Program-made: the position numbers and the translations under genes
DNA from: Acestrorhynchus altus
Lineage: Eukaryota > Chordata > Actinopteri > Characiformes > Acestrorhynchidae
Length of the DNA: 64,000 bases
Assembly: GCA_034509495.1 (NCBI GenBank)
Contig: CM067507.1
Coordinates: 27,022,385 to 27,086,384, forward strand
Direction of reading: 5' to 3'
Notes under the pieces: generated by a model
What the model was told of the DNA's origin: nothing
Databases searched by the model: none
What the model saw: only the letters and a program-made list of their open reading frames with translations
Part shown: piece after piece, positions 48,640-60,300 of the stretch
Layout: each line of letters starts with the position of its first letter
How positions within the stretch are numbered: position 1 is the stretch's first letter

Positions 48640-50375
48640 TTCAGTCATGTCTTGGTAGGTTTGCAGTTCTGACATACTACTTCCATGTTTTAATCATGGA
48701 TTTCACAGAGCCCTGTGGGATATTTCTTTATCAACTAACCCTGCTTTAAACTTCTCCACAACTTTGTCCCTGACCTGTCTGGTGGGTTCCTTGGTTTTCA
48801 TGATGCTGTTTGATTGTGGTTCAGATCTTACCTAACTGATCGGTTTCAATTTGTAAATGTGTCTTCCAATCTCTGTGAAATGAGATATGGGATCCCACAA
48901 GGCCCTATTTTAGGATCACTACTGTTGAGTCTTTACATGCTACCGTTTGGCACAATAATAAACAGACATGGCATTAACTTCCACTGTTACACAGACAACA
49001 CTCAATTGTATATATCAGCCAAACCTGATGATAAACCTAGATTAAAGAAAATGGAAGACTGTAAGACATAAAATCTTGGATGTTGCATAACTTCCTCCTC
49101 CTAAATAGTAACAAAACAGAGGTCCTCCTTTTGGGTCCTAAATAGACTTAATGCTAAATCTGGCGATTTCTCAGTTATACCTAGTTCAGTAGCCAAAAAT
49201 CTTGGCGTCATAATTGATTCAGATTTATCATTTGACCAACACATAGGTAATATTACTAGGACCACTTTTCTTCATCTTCGAAATATTTCCAAGTTAAGAA
49301 ATGTCCTATTCTTGCATGATGCTGAAAAACTGGTGCATGCTTTTATTACCTCAAGGTTAGATTACTGCAATGCACTATTGTCAGGTTGTTCAAGCAGGAA
49401 CCTAAATAGAATTCAGTAAGTTCAAAATGCTGCAACCAGGGTCTGAGAAAAGTTTACATCATCAGTCCAATACTATCAGCACTGCACTGGCTTCCGGTTA
49501 AATTCAGTATTGATTACAAAATTCTTTTACTTATATATAAAGCCCTACACGGGCTCGCTCCTGAATACTTACAGGATTTAATTTACCTGTATGATGCATC
49601 ACGATCTCACAGATCACAGGGTGCTGGCTTCCTATTAGTTCCCAGAATTCAGAAGGCTTCAGCAGGGCAAGAGTCTTTTCTTACAAAGCCCCCCAGCTCT
49701 GGAATAACCTTCCAGATAATGTTTGGGACTCAGACACTGTCTCAGTCTTCAAGTCTAGGCTGAAAACGTACTTTTTCAGTGTAGCATTTGGTCATTAATG
49801 TACTAGATTAGTTACAGACTGCAGATTGGGATTTATGGTCAACTTTGATGTTGGTGCTGCTGTCTGACTCCTTGATGCAATCCCTCAGGTTTGTGACGGT
49901 GGAGCAGTTAGACACCAATGTTTCAGAATGCTCCCATGCTTATGTTACCTTCTGGTTCTCTTCAGTAGTTTGACCAGAAGAGGATGGGTCCTCCCCTTGT
50001 GAGCCTGGTTCCTCCCATGGTTTCTTCCTCCAGCTCTGAGGGAGTTTTTCCTTGCCCTGTCGCTCTTTGGCTTGCTCACTAGGGGATCTAGTTCTTATCC
50101 TTTGTTGCTGTGTTGTTCACCTTTTTATTTCTTGATTTCTGTGAAGCTGCTCTGTGACATCAGTTCTGAAGAACACTATACAAATAAATGTTGATTTGAT
50201 TTGATTGATTTACTTCTGAAAGCAAATGGTCACACTGGATTTTATCTAAGAGTGTTGGAGTACAGAGGGCTGAATTCAAATGCATGCCACGAGTTCAGAA
50301 TTTTATTTATTAAAAACATTTTAAACTACATACACTAATAATACTTGCATAAAATACATTTAAGTTTGTGGGTGT
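48640..50375 (-). mobile_element. Tc1-like relic interrupted by the L2 insertion
   Basis: 48640-48812 (ctgctttaaacttctccacaac; ttcatgatgctgtttg) and 50213-50375 (acttctgaaagcaaatggtcac; gaattcaaatgcatgcc) are two consecutive parts of one widespread fish Tc1-like family. They are now separated by the L2 element. Some sequence is missing between them, so the L2 insertion came with, or was followed by, a deletion. The transposase frame is not recoverable. Confidence 0.6.
48813..50212 (+). mobile_element. L2-type LINE fragment (reverse transcriptase C-terminal half and 3' tail)
   Basis: The plus strand encodes WFRSYLTDRFQFVNV, MRYGIPQGPILGSLL and FHCYTDNTQLYIS (48814-49000), then the thumb region with NLGVIIDSDLSFDQHIGN and SRLDYCNALLSGCS in shifted frames. 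The catalytic YADD box reads YTDN, so the copy is dead. The 3' end has the family tail (CTGCTCTGTGACATCA, tatacaaataaatg) and a short TTGAT repeat at 50190-50215. It is 5'-truncated at 48813. Confidence 0.85.
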
Positions 50376-50545
50376 AATGTCCTTCAGATGTTTCTAGAGC
50401 TTGATTGGTCACCTGTGCTAAATTCAGTTGATTGGACATGATTTGGGAAGACATAGTAGAAAAAAAATGAATTTAATCCATTTTGGAATAAGGCTGCAAC
50501 ATAAAATGAGTAAAGTGAAGAGCTGTGAATTCTTTCCAGCTGTAT
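50376..50545 (+). mobile_element. Internally deleted Tc1-like terminus
   Basis: cagttgattggacatgattt is followed by aatttaatccattttggaat at 50473-50492, the same terminus as in the copies at 6440-7770 and 51670-52495. It is fused to the preceding relic, so it is a chimera of two Tc1 families. Confidence 0.55.
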
Positions 50546-51669
50546 ATCAGATTTATATTCATAATATTTATGAATATTAACACACCCTTCAGGTCGACTG
50601 GATATATTCAGTCATTCATATTCATATTTAGTAATTTCCCTCTGGGATTAATAAAGTAATTCTGATATTGTCCTTCTTTCCAGGAAAAACACTTATGAAA
50701 CCGACATGCGAGTTCTACAAATCTCTTGTCATCCTACGGCATGGTGAAGAAATAAAGGAGGAAATGAATATTTGCTTCTGAAAGCAAGTTTAGTAGTCAT
50801 ATACCAATACCAATACAGTAATGTCACTATCATTCAAAAGGCCTTTACTTAGACAGTATATCTCCATAATAGACTTATAGTGAAATCTACACAGTTGTGT
50901 GTTATTTACACATCTATGAGAAACATTAGCCTATTAGATAGGATAGACTTCCCCCTCTCGCCCCACCACCCAAACACCCGTTAACGTCCTTCTAATGCTG
51001 GGGCATGATAAACTACCACTCGACACTCGGCTGACCCCAGGGTACCAGTTTCAGAGCGGAAAATTACTCCATCTCCATGAGCCACTTTAGTAAAGTGAAT
51101 ATCCCGAGATCTGCTTTTCATCAGTGTTTTGCAGTTAGAGGCCTATTTCTGGAAGGTGACACAGCATCCTGAGCAGACCCTCAACCTAAAGCCTATGAAT
51201 AAACAGACTAAAGAAATAAGGGGAAAAAGGAATGTGACCATGAACCATTTCCATTCATTGCATTGCTAGTGCAAACTGAGGGAGTCTAGACTCACCTAAA
51301 GCTTTTTATAGACACCAATATTTAGAGAACTGCACATTACAATCGAAGGTCCTTTTGTTCAGTCTGAGTGTGGGAATTGGGCACGAATCGACGACATTCT
51401 CAGCACTCAGCTCTGAACAGGAAAGAATAAAAGCTTATGAGAGTGCTGCAGGATGTTTAGAAGAGCTTCTAAGGGAAGGACTATAAAGTTCACTCCAAGG
51501 TGACATTTCAAGAGGAATGTGCTTTTTCTTACTTTTATATCTAAGACAAATATGGCAGCTTACATCATGGCTTTCTTCACTATGATTCGGTTTCTATTGA
51601 AAACTGAATTTCTCTCACTTTATTTCACACAAAAATATAACATGTACTTAAGTATCAACATAGGTGATG

Positions 51670-52495
51670 AGCAGAGTTTCTTCCAGACATGATGCTTGGC
51701 ATTCAGTCCAAAAAGTTCCACCTTTTGTTTCTCATGGTCTGCATGTCCTTTAGGTATCTTTTGTTAAATTCCAGATGGTACTGTCTTGTGCCTTTAACTA
51801 AGGAGTGGATTCTATCTGGCCACTCTACCATACAGGCCTGATTGGTGGAGTGCTGCAGAAATAGTGGTCCTTCTGGACGTTTCTCCTCTCTCCACAGAGC
51901 AATGTTGGAGCTCTGTCAGAGTTACCATTGGGTTATTTGTCACCTCCCTGACTAAGGCCCTCCTACCATGATCACTCGGTTTGGAAAGGCTACCAGGTCT
52001 ATGAAGTCCCGGTGGTTCCAAACTTCTTCCTTTTATGCAGGATGGAGGCTTCGGTGCTCATTGGGACCTTCAATGCTGCAGAAATTTTTCTGTACCCTTC
52101 CCCAGATCAGTGTCTTGATACAATCCTGTCTTGGAAATCAATTGACAATTCCATAGACTTTGTGGCTTGATTTGTGCTCTGATATGCACATATGATTATA
52201 AACAGGTGTGTGTCTTTCCAAATCATGTCCAATCAACTGAATTTACCACAGATGCTCAATTTGAGTGTCATGCCAAAGGCTGTTAATACTTCATACGTTA
52301 TTTGTATAAATAATTTCATTTTTAATACATTTGCAAACATTTCAAACCTACTTTTCTCACTTTGTCACCATGGGGTATTGTGTGTAGAATTCTGAGTTAA
52401 AAAAATTAATTGAATCCATTTTGGAATAAGGCTGTAAAATAAAATGTGCAAAAAGGGTGCTGTGAATGCTTTTTGACTGCATTGTATTTAAGCTT
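51670..52495 (-). mobile_element. Tc1-like DNA transposon fragment (same family as 6440-7770)
   Basis: The minus strand encodes DHGRRALVREVTNNPMVTLTELQ and RRTTISAALHQSGLYGRVAR (51812-52021), transposase N-terminal domain sequence. The plus-strand right end is the same TTGAATCCATTTTGGAATAAGGC terminus (split across 52407-52440). The part that would hold the catalytic acidic residues is missing to the left, so it is truncated and inactive. Confidence 0.8.
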
Positions 52496-52689
52496 TTAAT
52501 ATGAAGTTGGTTGGAGTGAAAAATACAGTCGCAATGTTGCAAGATTATTTACAACCCAATGAAACACACTGATTTTTTACACTGCACTTCTGCATATTGT
52601 AGCATAGTTTTAACATGTAAAAAAGGTAATTCCTGAACTGGACAAGATAGTTGCTGTCTTCTCATTCAGTCCTCTCAGTGTAAGGTCCT

Positions 52690-52780
52690 GTTAGTGAGCG
52701 GAAGGCAAATCAAAATTTGTATAGCGCTTTTTACAACTGATGTCATAGAGCAGCTTTACATAAATTAAAAATAAGAGGGT
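52690..52780 (-). mobile_element. L2-type LINE 3' tail
   Basis: On the minus strand: aaagctgctctatgacatca then aaaagcgctatacaaatttt, the tail consensus of fish L2 LINEs and the same motif as at 50140-50190. No coding part is attached. Confidence 0.6.
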
Positions 52781-54342
52781 GAACATCAACAATGCAGCCA
52801 TTTTACTTTTAGCATTAATGCATGATTTATGTTGATGTAACTGTACATGCCAATGTATGTTTAGCTCCGGTCTGGTCTCCGGTCAGCTGTAGTCTTTTTT
52901 TTTTAGTAGTCTTAGTTTTTTTAGGGTGGGAATAATGGAGGTGTGGTAAAATCCAGTCTCCTACAGTTAACTTTTACCTTAGCACAGATACTTATTTGCT
53001 AGCTGGCTTTTGCTTCACTGTACTTAGAGCCTTGGAAAAACCAAGGTCATAAGGCCTGGTTTGTGTAGCAGCCTCGTATTCACATAACTGTCAGGATCTG
53101 GAAGTGAAGCACTGCTCTCCAGTATAAACAACTCCATATTCTGCCTAATTTGCCACAATATTTGACTGTTTTCCCAGCTTGGACTAGGGATTCTGGTAGT
53201 GGGCAGAGTGCATGTGAAATTTGGAAATCAAGACTGATACAAACAGTGTTGGTGATTTAGAACTGGCCTATTTTCCAGAAAATTCCCCTAAACAAAACTC
53301 ATCTTTTCAAATGCCCTATTTTAGTCTACCTGCAGTACTTGGCAGAGTTATTGTTTTGCGACCCCAAGCTGCAAAACTTTAGGACATACACTAAACTTGA
53401 TGTAAGACATAGCCCTACTGGTTACATAGATAAACTGCATCTCTGCATCAATGGCATTGATTCCTTGTACTGTAATCATTCTTCCAACACTGTGCTCCTT
53501 GAGCCTATGGCCATGTATTCTAAACAGAGCATGGTGCTGTAGCGTCCAATCAGCCGTTTAGATAGCGCAGAGTCTTAAAGCATGCCTGCATCACTGTGCT
53601 GCTGATAGGAAGCTTATACAGTACAACCAGCAGCTATTATAGGACTTATCTCCAAAGCCATTTATCACAAACTTGCACTGATTGGGCTGGATCTGGCACC
53701 CTCACCATCTTGAAAACAAATGGCTCCAAAAGGACCAAATCTGCAGAAAATAGCACAGTCGGAGATTACAGCGCGTCCGGTATTCTGTGGAATATAATTA
53801 TGTTTGATGAATGTCTCCACATAAAGGAATAATTACATGGCCAAAGAGCTTCATTCACAAGCTTTATATGTCTCGTGAGACACCAGTAGGTGGCACTCCC
53901 AGACTTTGTTGAGTTCATAAAATTAAGCATGTGAACCCTCACTGAACACCCACATGTGCTCAAAGTGGGGCAGATTACACTGGTAAACAAAACTATATTA
54001 CATCCCATTAAAATTGAACAGATCAATAAAAATAGTTTCTTGTCACATAAAATGAATAAAAAAAATTACCTCATATATAAATTATTAAACACATTCTTAT
54101 CAAAAATATGTTCTATGAATTTTAACATTTAAATTCCTCAAAAAAAAGATACAGTAAACTTACACTGTAGTACATTCAATGTAATCTCAAGGAGGTATCA
54201 CTAAGTGGATTCTAAACCTTGGATGGATGGATTTTTGTTCCCCATAAAGAGTATTATTTCTTTAAGAAAAATGTCCCTAAATGTGCAGTTTTGAGGTGTC
54301 AGCTGAAAGTCATGGGTGTCAGGCTGATGTTTCCTGCGGCCT

Positions 54343-57300
54343 CTACAGAGCTCCTGCTTCTGCTGTTTCCTCAAGATGGTTGATGACATAGTAGTCATGG
54401 ACATACATAAGAACAGCAATTGGCTGGCCTATTATGAGAGACAGCCACACCGCAGCATTTCCGTAATTACCCCTGAGATATCGGCCCACAAACCACGCCA
54501 ATGGGAGCTGTAACAAACACATTTTTCAATGTAATATGTTTCATTTTAAACTTAAAAATTCTTTCAAATAATATCTTTTGGTTCTCAAAAGAGTAAATGA
54601 AGAGAGTTCTCACCTGAGCCATCATGCCCATAAATGCCCACAGTCTGAACATCCTCAAAGGAACACTGACAAGATACTACTCACAAACATACAGACACAA
54701 ACACAGAAGCAATGACAATTAAGACTAGATTTCAATGCCAAGAAACAAAAAGGCAAAATGGACACTCATTTGCTTTTAAACAAATCCAGCTGGCTCAACG
54801 GAGCCACACAAACTTGGCAGGACATGAAGAACCAACCAATGGCTTCTGCATTCAGTCACGTTCCAGTTCCAATCTACCTTCTCTGCTTTCCATCTAATAG
54901 GTTGTACCAGGCAACACATTCCCTTGCTGGCTCTGTTCTAAATTTGGTCCATCCATCGGTGCATTGCAGATCTTCAAGACATTCTAGAACCCATTAACAA
55001 GCTTCTCCACTCTGCGCTGCCTGCATTTGTTTGCAAAATGTCCTCTGAAGGTGAGTGCTTCTGAACAGGACTGTGCGCTTCTTATGGTATCTGGATGCAC
55101 CTGTAGCTTAGACACCCTCTCTTCTGCTTCTCCTGTCCGCTGCTTTCAAACCGGCGCTTATCTCAGAGAGCAGCAGTGTGATACGACGCTGCATTACACC
55201 GCTCCTCATCCACTACATCCCTCCGCTCTAACCTTCACCCGCGCTGAAGAGCAGCAGATAGCAGCCAAGTACTGCACACACCTGTCTCTGAGCCTCAGGG
55301 GACACACAGCTTCAGGAGTGGAAACATTTAACCCTTTCCACAAGCAGGCAGTTATTTATAGTGATTAAAGAGATTAAAACGTAGTCTTAAGGACGGTTAT
55401 CATAAAGAATCTTACACTGTCCTAAAGTTGTAGAGGTAACACTGTTTTTATGGTCATAACAGTACTTATGACAATAAATAGTAATAAACATTACTGAATG
55501 GTTTAATAACATTTCAGTTAATTATTAACTGACACTACTCATGACATCATTTAGAATTATTAAATAAGCTGCAGCCACACTCTACCTACAGTAGGGCTGG
55601 GCTCAATATTTTTTAGCTGAAAGGCAATATACAATATACAATGTGGAAAAAATAAGGACACCCTATGAAATCCTTCCATCTTATTTACTACATTTAAACA
55701 TATTGAAATTTGATCTTCAATTCTTCTTTATACACACAAAGTCATATGTGTCCACAGTGTGTACATGAGAGCATCGACGGGGCAGAGGGGAGCAGACTAG
55801 AGGAGGAGTTCAGAGCAGGGGATAGTTTTGCTTTTGAGTGTTGCATTGAGAGAGAGAGAAGGGAGTTGTGGTGGTGGAGGGTGTAGTGGCTAACGTGTCA
55901 TTGAGCAGAGGTGGGTGTTAAAAGCAGGAGAGGAGAAATTGGGGTGTGGCCCATCTCCTAAAGCTAAGTTACGTTTTAACTCTCCTTATTATGAAGTGTT
56001 ACCATTGTAAATGATTCTTTTGTGTTTCTTTGCACAAACATAGCTTTCTTGGACTGAATTCATAAGATACACATATTTGTAAGGGATTGCAGGTAAGGTA
56101 TCCTGCTGATAATCTACATGTGCTGTGAACACAACAGTTTGCACATAAGTTATTACCCTCCACAGTGTGTTAACTTTAATGGAAATGATGTGATTCAATA
56201 TTCCAAACATTTGATTTGTGTACACCTCACCTCGTGAAAAAAAGCTGAGGTGAAGAATACTGCCGATTGGCTCAGTAACTTGCTGGCTCCTTTTCTCAGC
56301 ATGGGCTTGTAAAAATGTCTTTGAAGAGACAGCGAGAGAATAAACAGTCAGTCAACACAGTAAATAACCATACATAATGTGCCAGACAGATCACATTATA
56401 GTGTCTCTTCATTACAGTCTCTATGCGCTCCACTGCTCTGTATTTTATCCAGCTTCTCTGCAGCTGTCTCTACTCCTTTGAAAGCCCTGAGTCACTTACC
56501 GAATGCACCACTTATGAACAGGGATGTTCCAGTTTTGCCAGAAATATGTTACAGTCTCTGCATTCCTGGAAAGAATTTTAACATTTAGGCGATTATGTAA
56601 AAATTCAGGCTGCAAAAACACACTTCTTCACCAAATCTGTCATTTGATTTCAATATGACAGGGAATAAAGCACTATATGTCTGTATATGTTTGTAGACAC
56701 CGCTTCTAATGAATGCATTCAGACACAGATGTGCAAATGCGTGCGTGCACACGCACATAGCTTGTTTAGATGTTGTAGAGAAGCACCAAATAAATATGAA
56801 TCTATTGGCACCATATGCCAGGCAGGGGCTAGATGGCTATAGAGCTCCCCAGCACTGAGCTGTGGGGCAGTGGAACTGTATTCTCTGGAATGTTGGTGCT
56901 CCATGCAATACCCTTGGGATAAGTTGGAGAGTTGCGAATGAGGTAGAAATGTGATTATCCAATATCCTGACTTCACTAACACTCTTTATTTATAACCATT
57001 GATTTCAGAAAAGTGAATGAGCAGGCCAATTCTTGGCCATACAGGATATTTTTTCTCCTGTACAGTTATCATTTTGGAGATACAAGGTGTTATAAACATT
57101 TTATAAAATAAAAATCAAGCATACCACCAGTCTCTGTAGAATTCTCGATCTCCAAATCTCAGAAGCTCAGCCACAAAGTTCATAGACGAATGGAAAAATG
57201 AGTAGAAGAATATCAGCCAGAGAAGATGGTTGGGTACCTTACGTTTGAGAAGGATGACAGCACACAAGGTTACATACTCAATTTATTCAATCATTCACTC

Positions 57301-60300
57301 TTTTTTTAATTCTATTTATCCTGTCATAAACTGTTCCTAAAATAATGCACAAACGTGCTGTACTCACAGCTAGCCTGAGCAGGCGCTCAATCATTCTGGA
57401 GTAATCCATTTCCTAAAATATCAAGGTGAAGGAAATGCAGGTTAATTAAAAGCTCTACATGTTGGTGCTGAACAGAGGAACATAATGAACAATCAAATCA
57501 AAATAGCATACCTGTAGTGGCTTCATTGAACTCTGTATGATTGGCACCATCCACTTTAGAACAGTGAAGACACCACAAATTAAACAGCACACTGTGAAAT
57601 CCAACACCACACGGTATAAAACGAAACCTCATTTCCAACAGTGCAAAATGTTTTAATACATACCTGTTGTGTTAAACCAACCAACAGCTGAGTGAGAAGC
57701 AACTGTAACAGACACATAGACATCCTGATATTAAGTAAAATATTGCTTGATCCACTTAAGCACCTGACTGTACAGTAATCAAATTCACACATACCATCTC
57801 AAACAGCCTCCTGAGTAGGAAACTCATACGAACAGACTGAGATCGAGGAAAGTTGAGCTCATAGCACAACGTGGGAGCCAAAACAAAATAATACATATCT
57901 GGTAAGAGATAAAAGAGAGAAACCTGACCTTGAGTGACTCCACCAGCACCAGAATCAAGCATTACACATTTGTGGAATAAAAAAATCTATTATATAACAT
58001 TACAGCCACACCACTCACCTCTGAGAGAGAGGTTTCCAGGGTAAGAAACATACACTGCTCCGTCAGAGGATGGAGGAGATGGACCTGCCATATAGAAGTA
58101 CATAAGAATGAAACTTTGTTCGTTTTAGCTTGGGATTTTGAAGGACTGTGGGTGGTACTGGCTCAGTGATGATGGGTAATGTTTGAAGCTTAAGGAGTAT
58201 TGGAAAGCTCTGATGTCTATGTGCCTGCCTTAAAACTTGATTGCTTCCACTGCTTCTGTATCTCTGCTCCAAAATGGCAATATTCCAAGACATGCCAAGT
58301 TAAAAGTTGTGGCAATTGATTTTAAGTGTAAATGGATTTAAGGTCTCTTAAGTCACTTTGTGGCAATCCAGGCTCTGTAAACAAGTGCAAAGCAAATGGA
58401 TAGGACCACGATTAATCAACTAATCAAAACAGGTGGTGTTTCCACCAGACGGTACATTCCCAGCACACAGCTCACTGTCACTGCCTGGTTTAAAAGCCAG
58501 TGAGCTCTGAAAAGAGCCACTGCAGAAGTAATCCTAGCAATTCCTCGAAAAATGGCAAAAAATTATGACCTCATAAAATTCATTTAAAATATGATCGAAA
58601 ACAAATGGTTGTGAAATAAATTACATTTTTCTTTTGTCATAATTTGAACCTGGCAGTAGTTGACCAACAGAAATGCACCAAAATGATATTTAATACAATA
58701 GTTTAATAATGCCATTGAGCGTCAGATAAGATGTCATTCTCTTCTAAAGCTGCAATTTTGTAGATAAAAAGTGTTTGCATGACAGTGACAGTTTTTGGCT
58801 ATAAGCCTCAAACTCTGTCTGGTTATGAGTGCCATCTTTAGGCTGCAGGGAAAAATATAAATGACCTGTCTGAATATTTTTGGAATGACAAGTTTACTTC
58901 AAAATATAAGTTGCCTGGCCAAACAGACAGAAACCCTGAAAAACTGGGTCACAGGTGTAACTTGTCAAGAAAGAGAGTGCTTATTAAAAACATGTTTGCA
59001 GGATGGAGATGTGACCCCACAATTATTTCTGACAGGCCGCTCATAACTGGCCATACCGACCAAAGACTGTACAAAACATGGATGCTGTGATCAGATTCCC
59101 TTCCTTTCTATAGAAATGATGCCAGAACTGTCTGCCACATTTTCAAATATGCATCCAGAATCTGTGCAGTAGAGAACAGAGGCAGAACCAAACTTCCTAA
59201 AGTAGCCAAACCGCACAATAACAGTATGATTAGCTAGTTAGCTGCATTAGAGAGCAACTACACCTCAGCTAGATACATGTAATGAACAGAGATGATTCAC
59301 CACAGGTCCTCCAGATAGTCTCTTCCAGCCAATCACTTAGTTTCTAAGTGTAACTTCACCTTCTTTTAAAAACAAAAATGTATCAATATAATCACAGGGA
59401 GATCTAACTTGGAGATCGGAGATAGACAGACAGTTTAGTGGGGAAAACAAGATTGAAAATGGGCTACTTTGTTACTGAAACAGGAAACATGGATGTATCC
59501 ACACAACGTACCGCAAAACATTAAAACACTGATTTCCATGTTTTGCTACAGGTCATTGATACATTACACTGACACAGTACTAAACTGTAGCTTATCTGCT
59601 TTGTACAATAGCTCTTTTGTTTTCATTCCCTCACTACTGCATCATCCCTGTGCAATCTGATTTGACTGTCTAGCAATTTGAAAGACAGGACAGAGTTGGT
59701 TTGACCTGTACAGAAGTAGTCAGTGACTGCTGTCACTAGAGCAGAATGTTTGGCTAGTCTTAAAGGGAGTGCATGTACTTACATGACAATGATCTGGACA
59801 GGCTACGTGCCTTCACCTGCATCCTCTCTCGACACCACCTGTTCACATCTTTATATGAGTACAGCTTCAGGAACAGGATGGTGTAGACTCCCAGAGCAAA
59901 TGCGCCACCAACTACACACACAATGAGGGGCAGAACCAAGAGCAGAGGACTTAAATCAGAATACACTGTAATAGACAGAAAGGAGCTAAGCTGCAGGGCT
60001 CTCCCAAAGAGGTGCAATGCCATGTATTGTGACTGAGGTAAGCTCATGCAAATCACATACAGAAATGTGGAACACCGTGGGCACTGGTGTTTAAAACTAA
60101 TCCCAAACTGAAGAGAAACTAGACACTGCAGAACTCCAATAAGCTTAAAACAAGACTACTCGTACACCATAAACATTCCCACAACCCTACGAAACTAAAC
60201 TCATTCCCTATCCCCCGTCCTGGCACTGCATGCATACATGTGGCCCACTACTGCTTTATCAATTGCAGCCATATGCTGGGTGGAAATGGTGCATGCAGGG

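Larger units (their letters stand above)
39103..54342. other. 15-kb gene-poor interval between GPR20 and DGAT1
   Basis: All open frames here are short and unconvincing. The recognisable content is repeats listed separately: an L1 fragment, MITE families A and C, SINEs, a tRNA-Lys relic, a solo-LTR-like sequence, an L2 inside a Tc1, and a Tc1 fragment. 44890-45260 (pyrimidine-rich, with a donor consensus) could hold an upstream GPR20 exon. 50546-51669 and 52781-54342 show nothing I recognise, the latter including the DGAT1 3' flank. Confidence 0.5.

Noticed and set aside
55027..55368. 113-codon plus-strand frame in a DGAT1 intron
   Set aside because: No homology noticed, no splice context, and DGAT1 splices across it cleanly.
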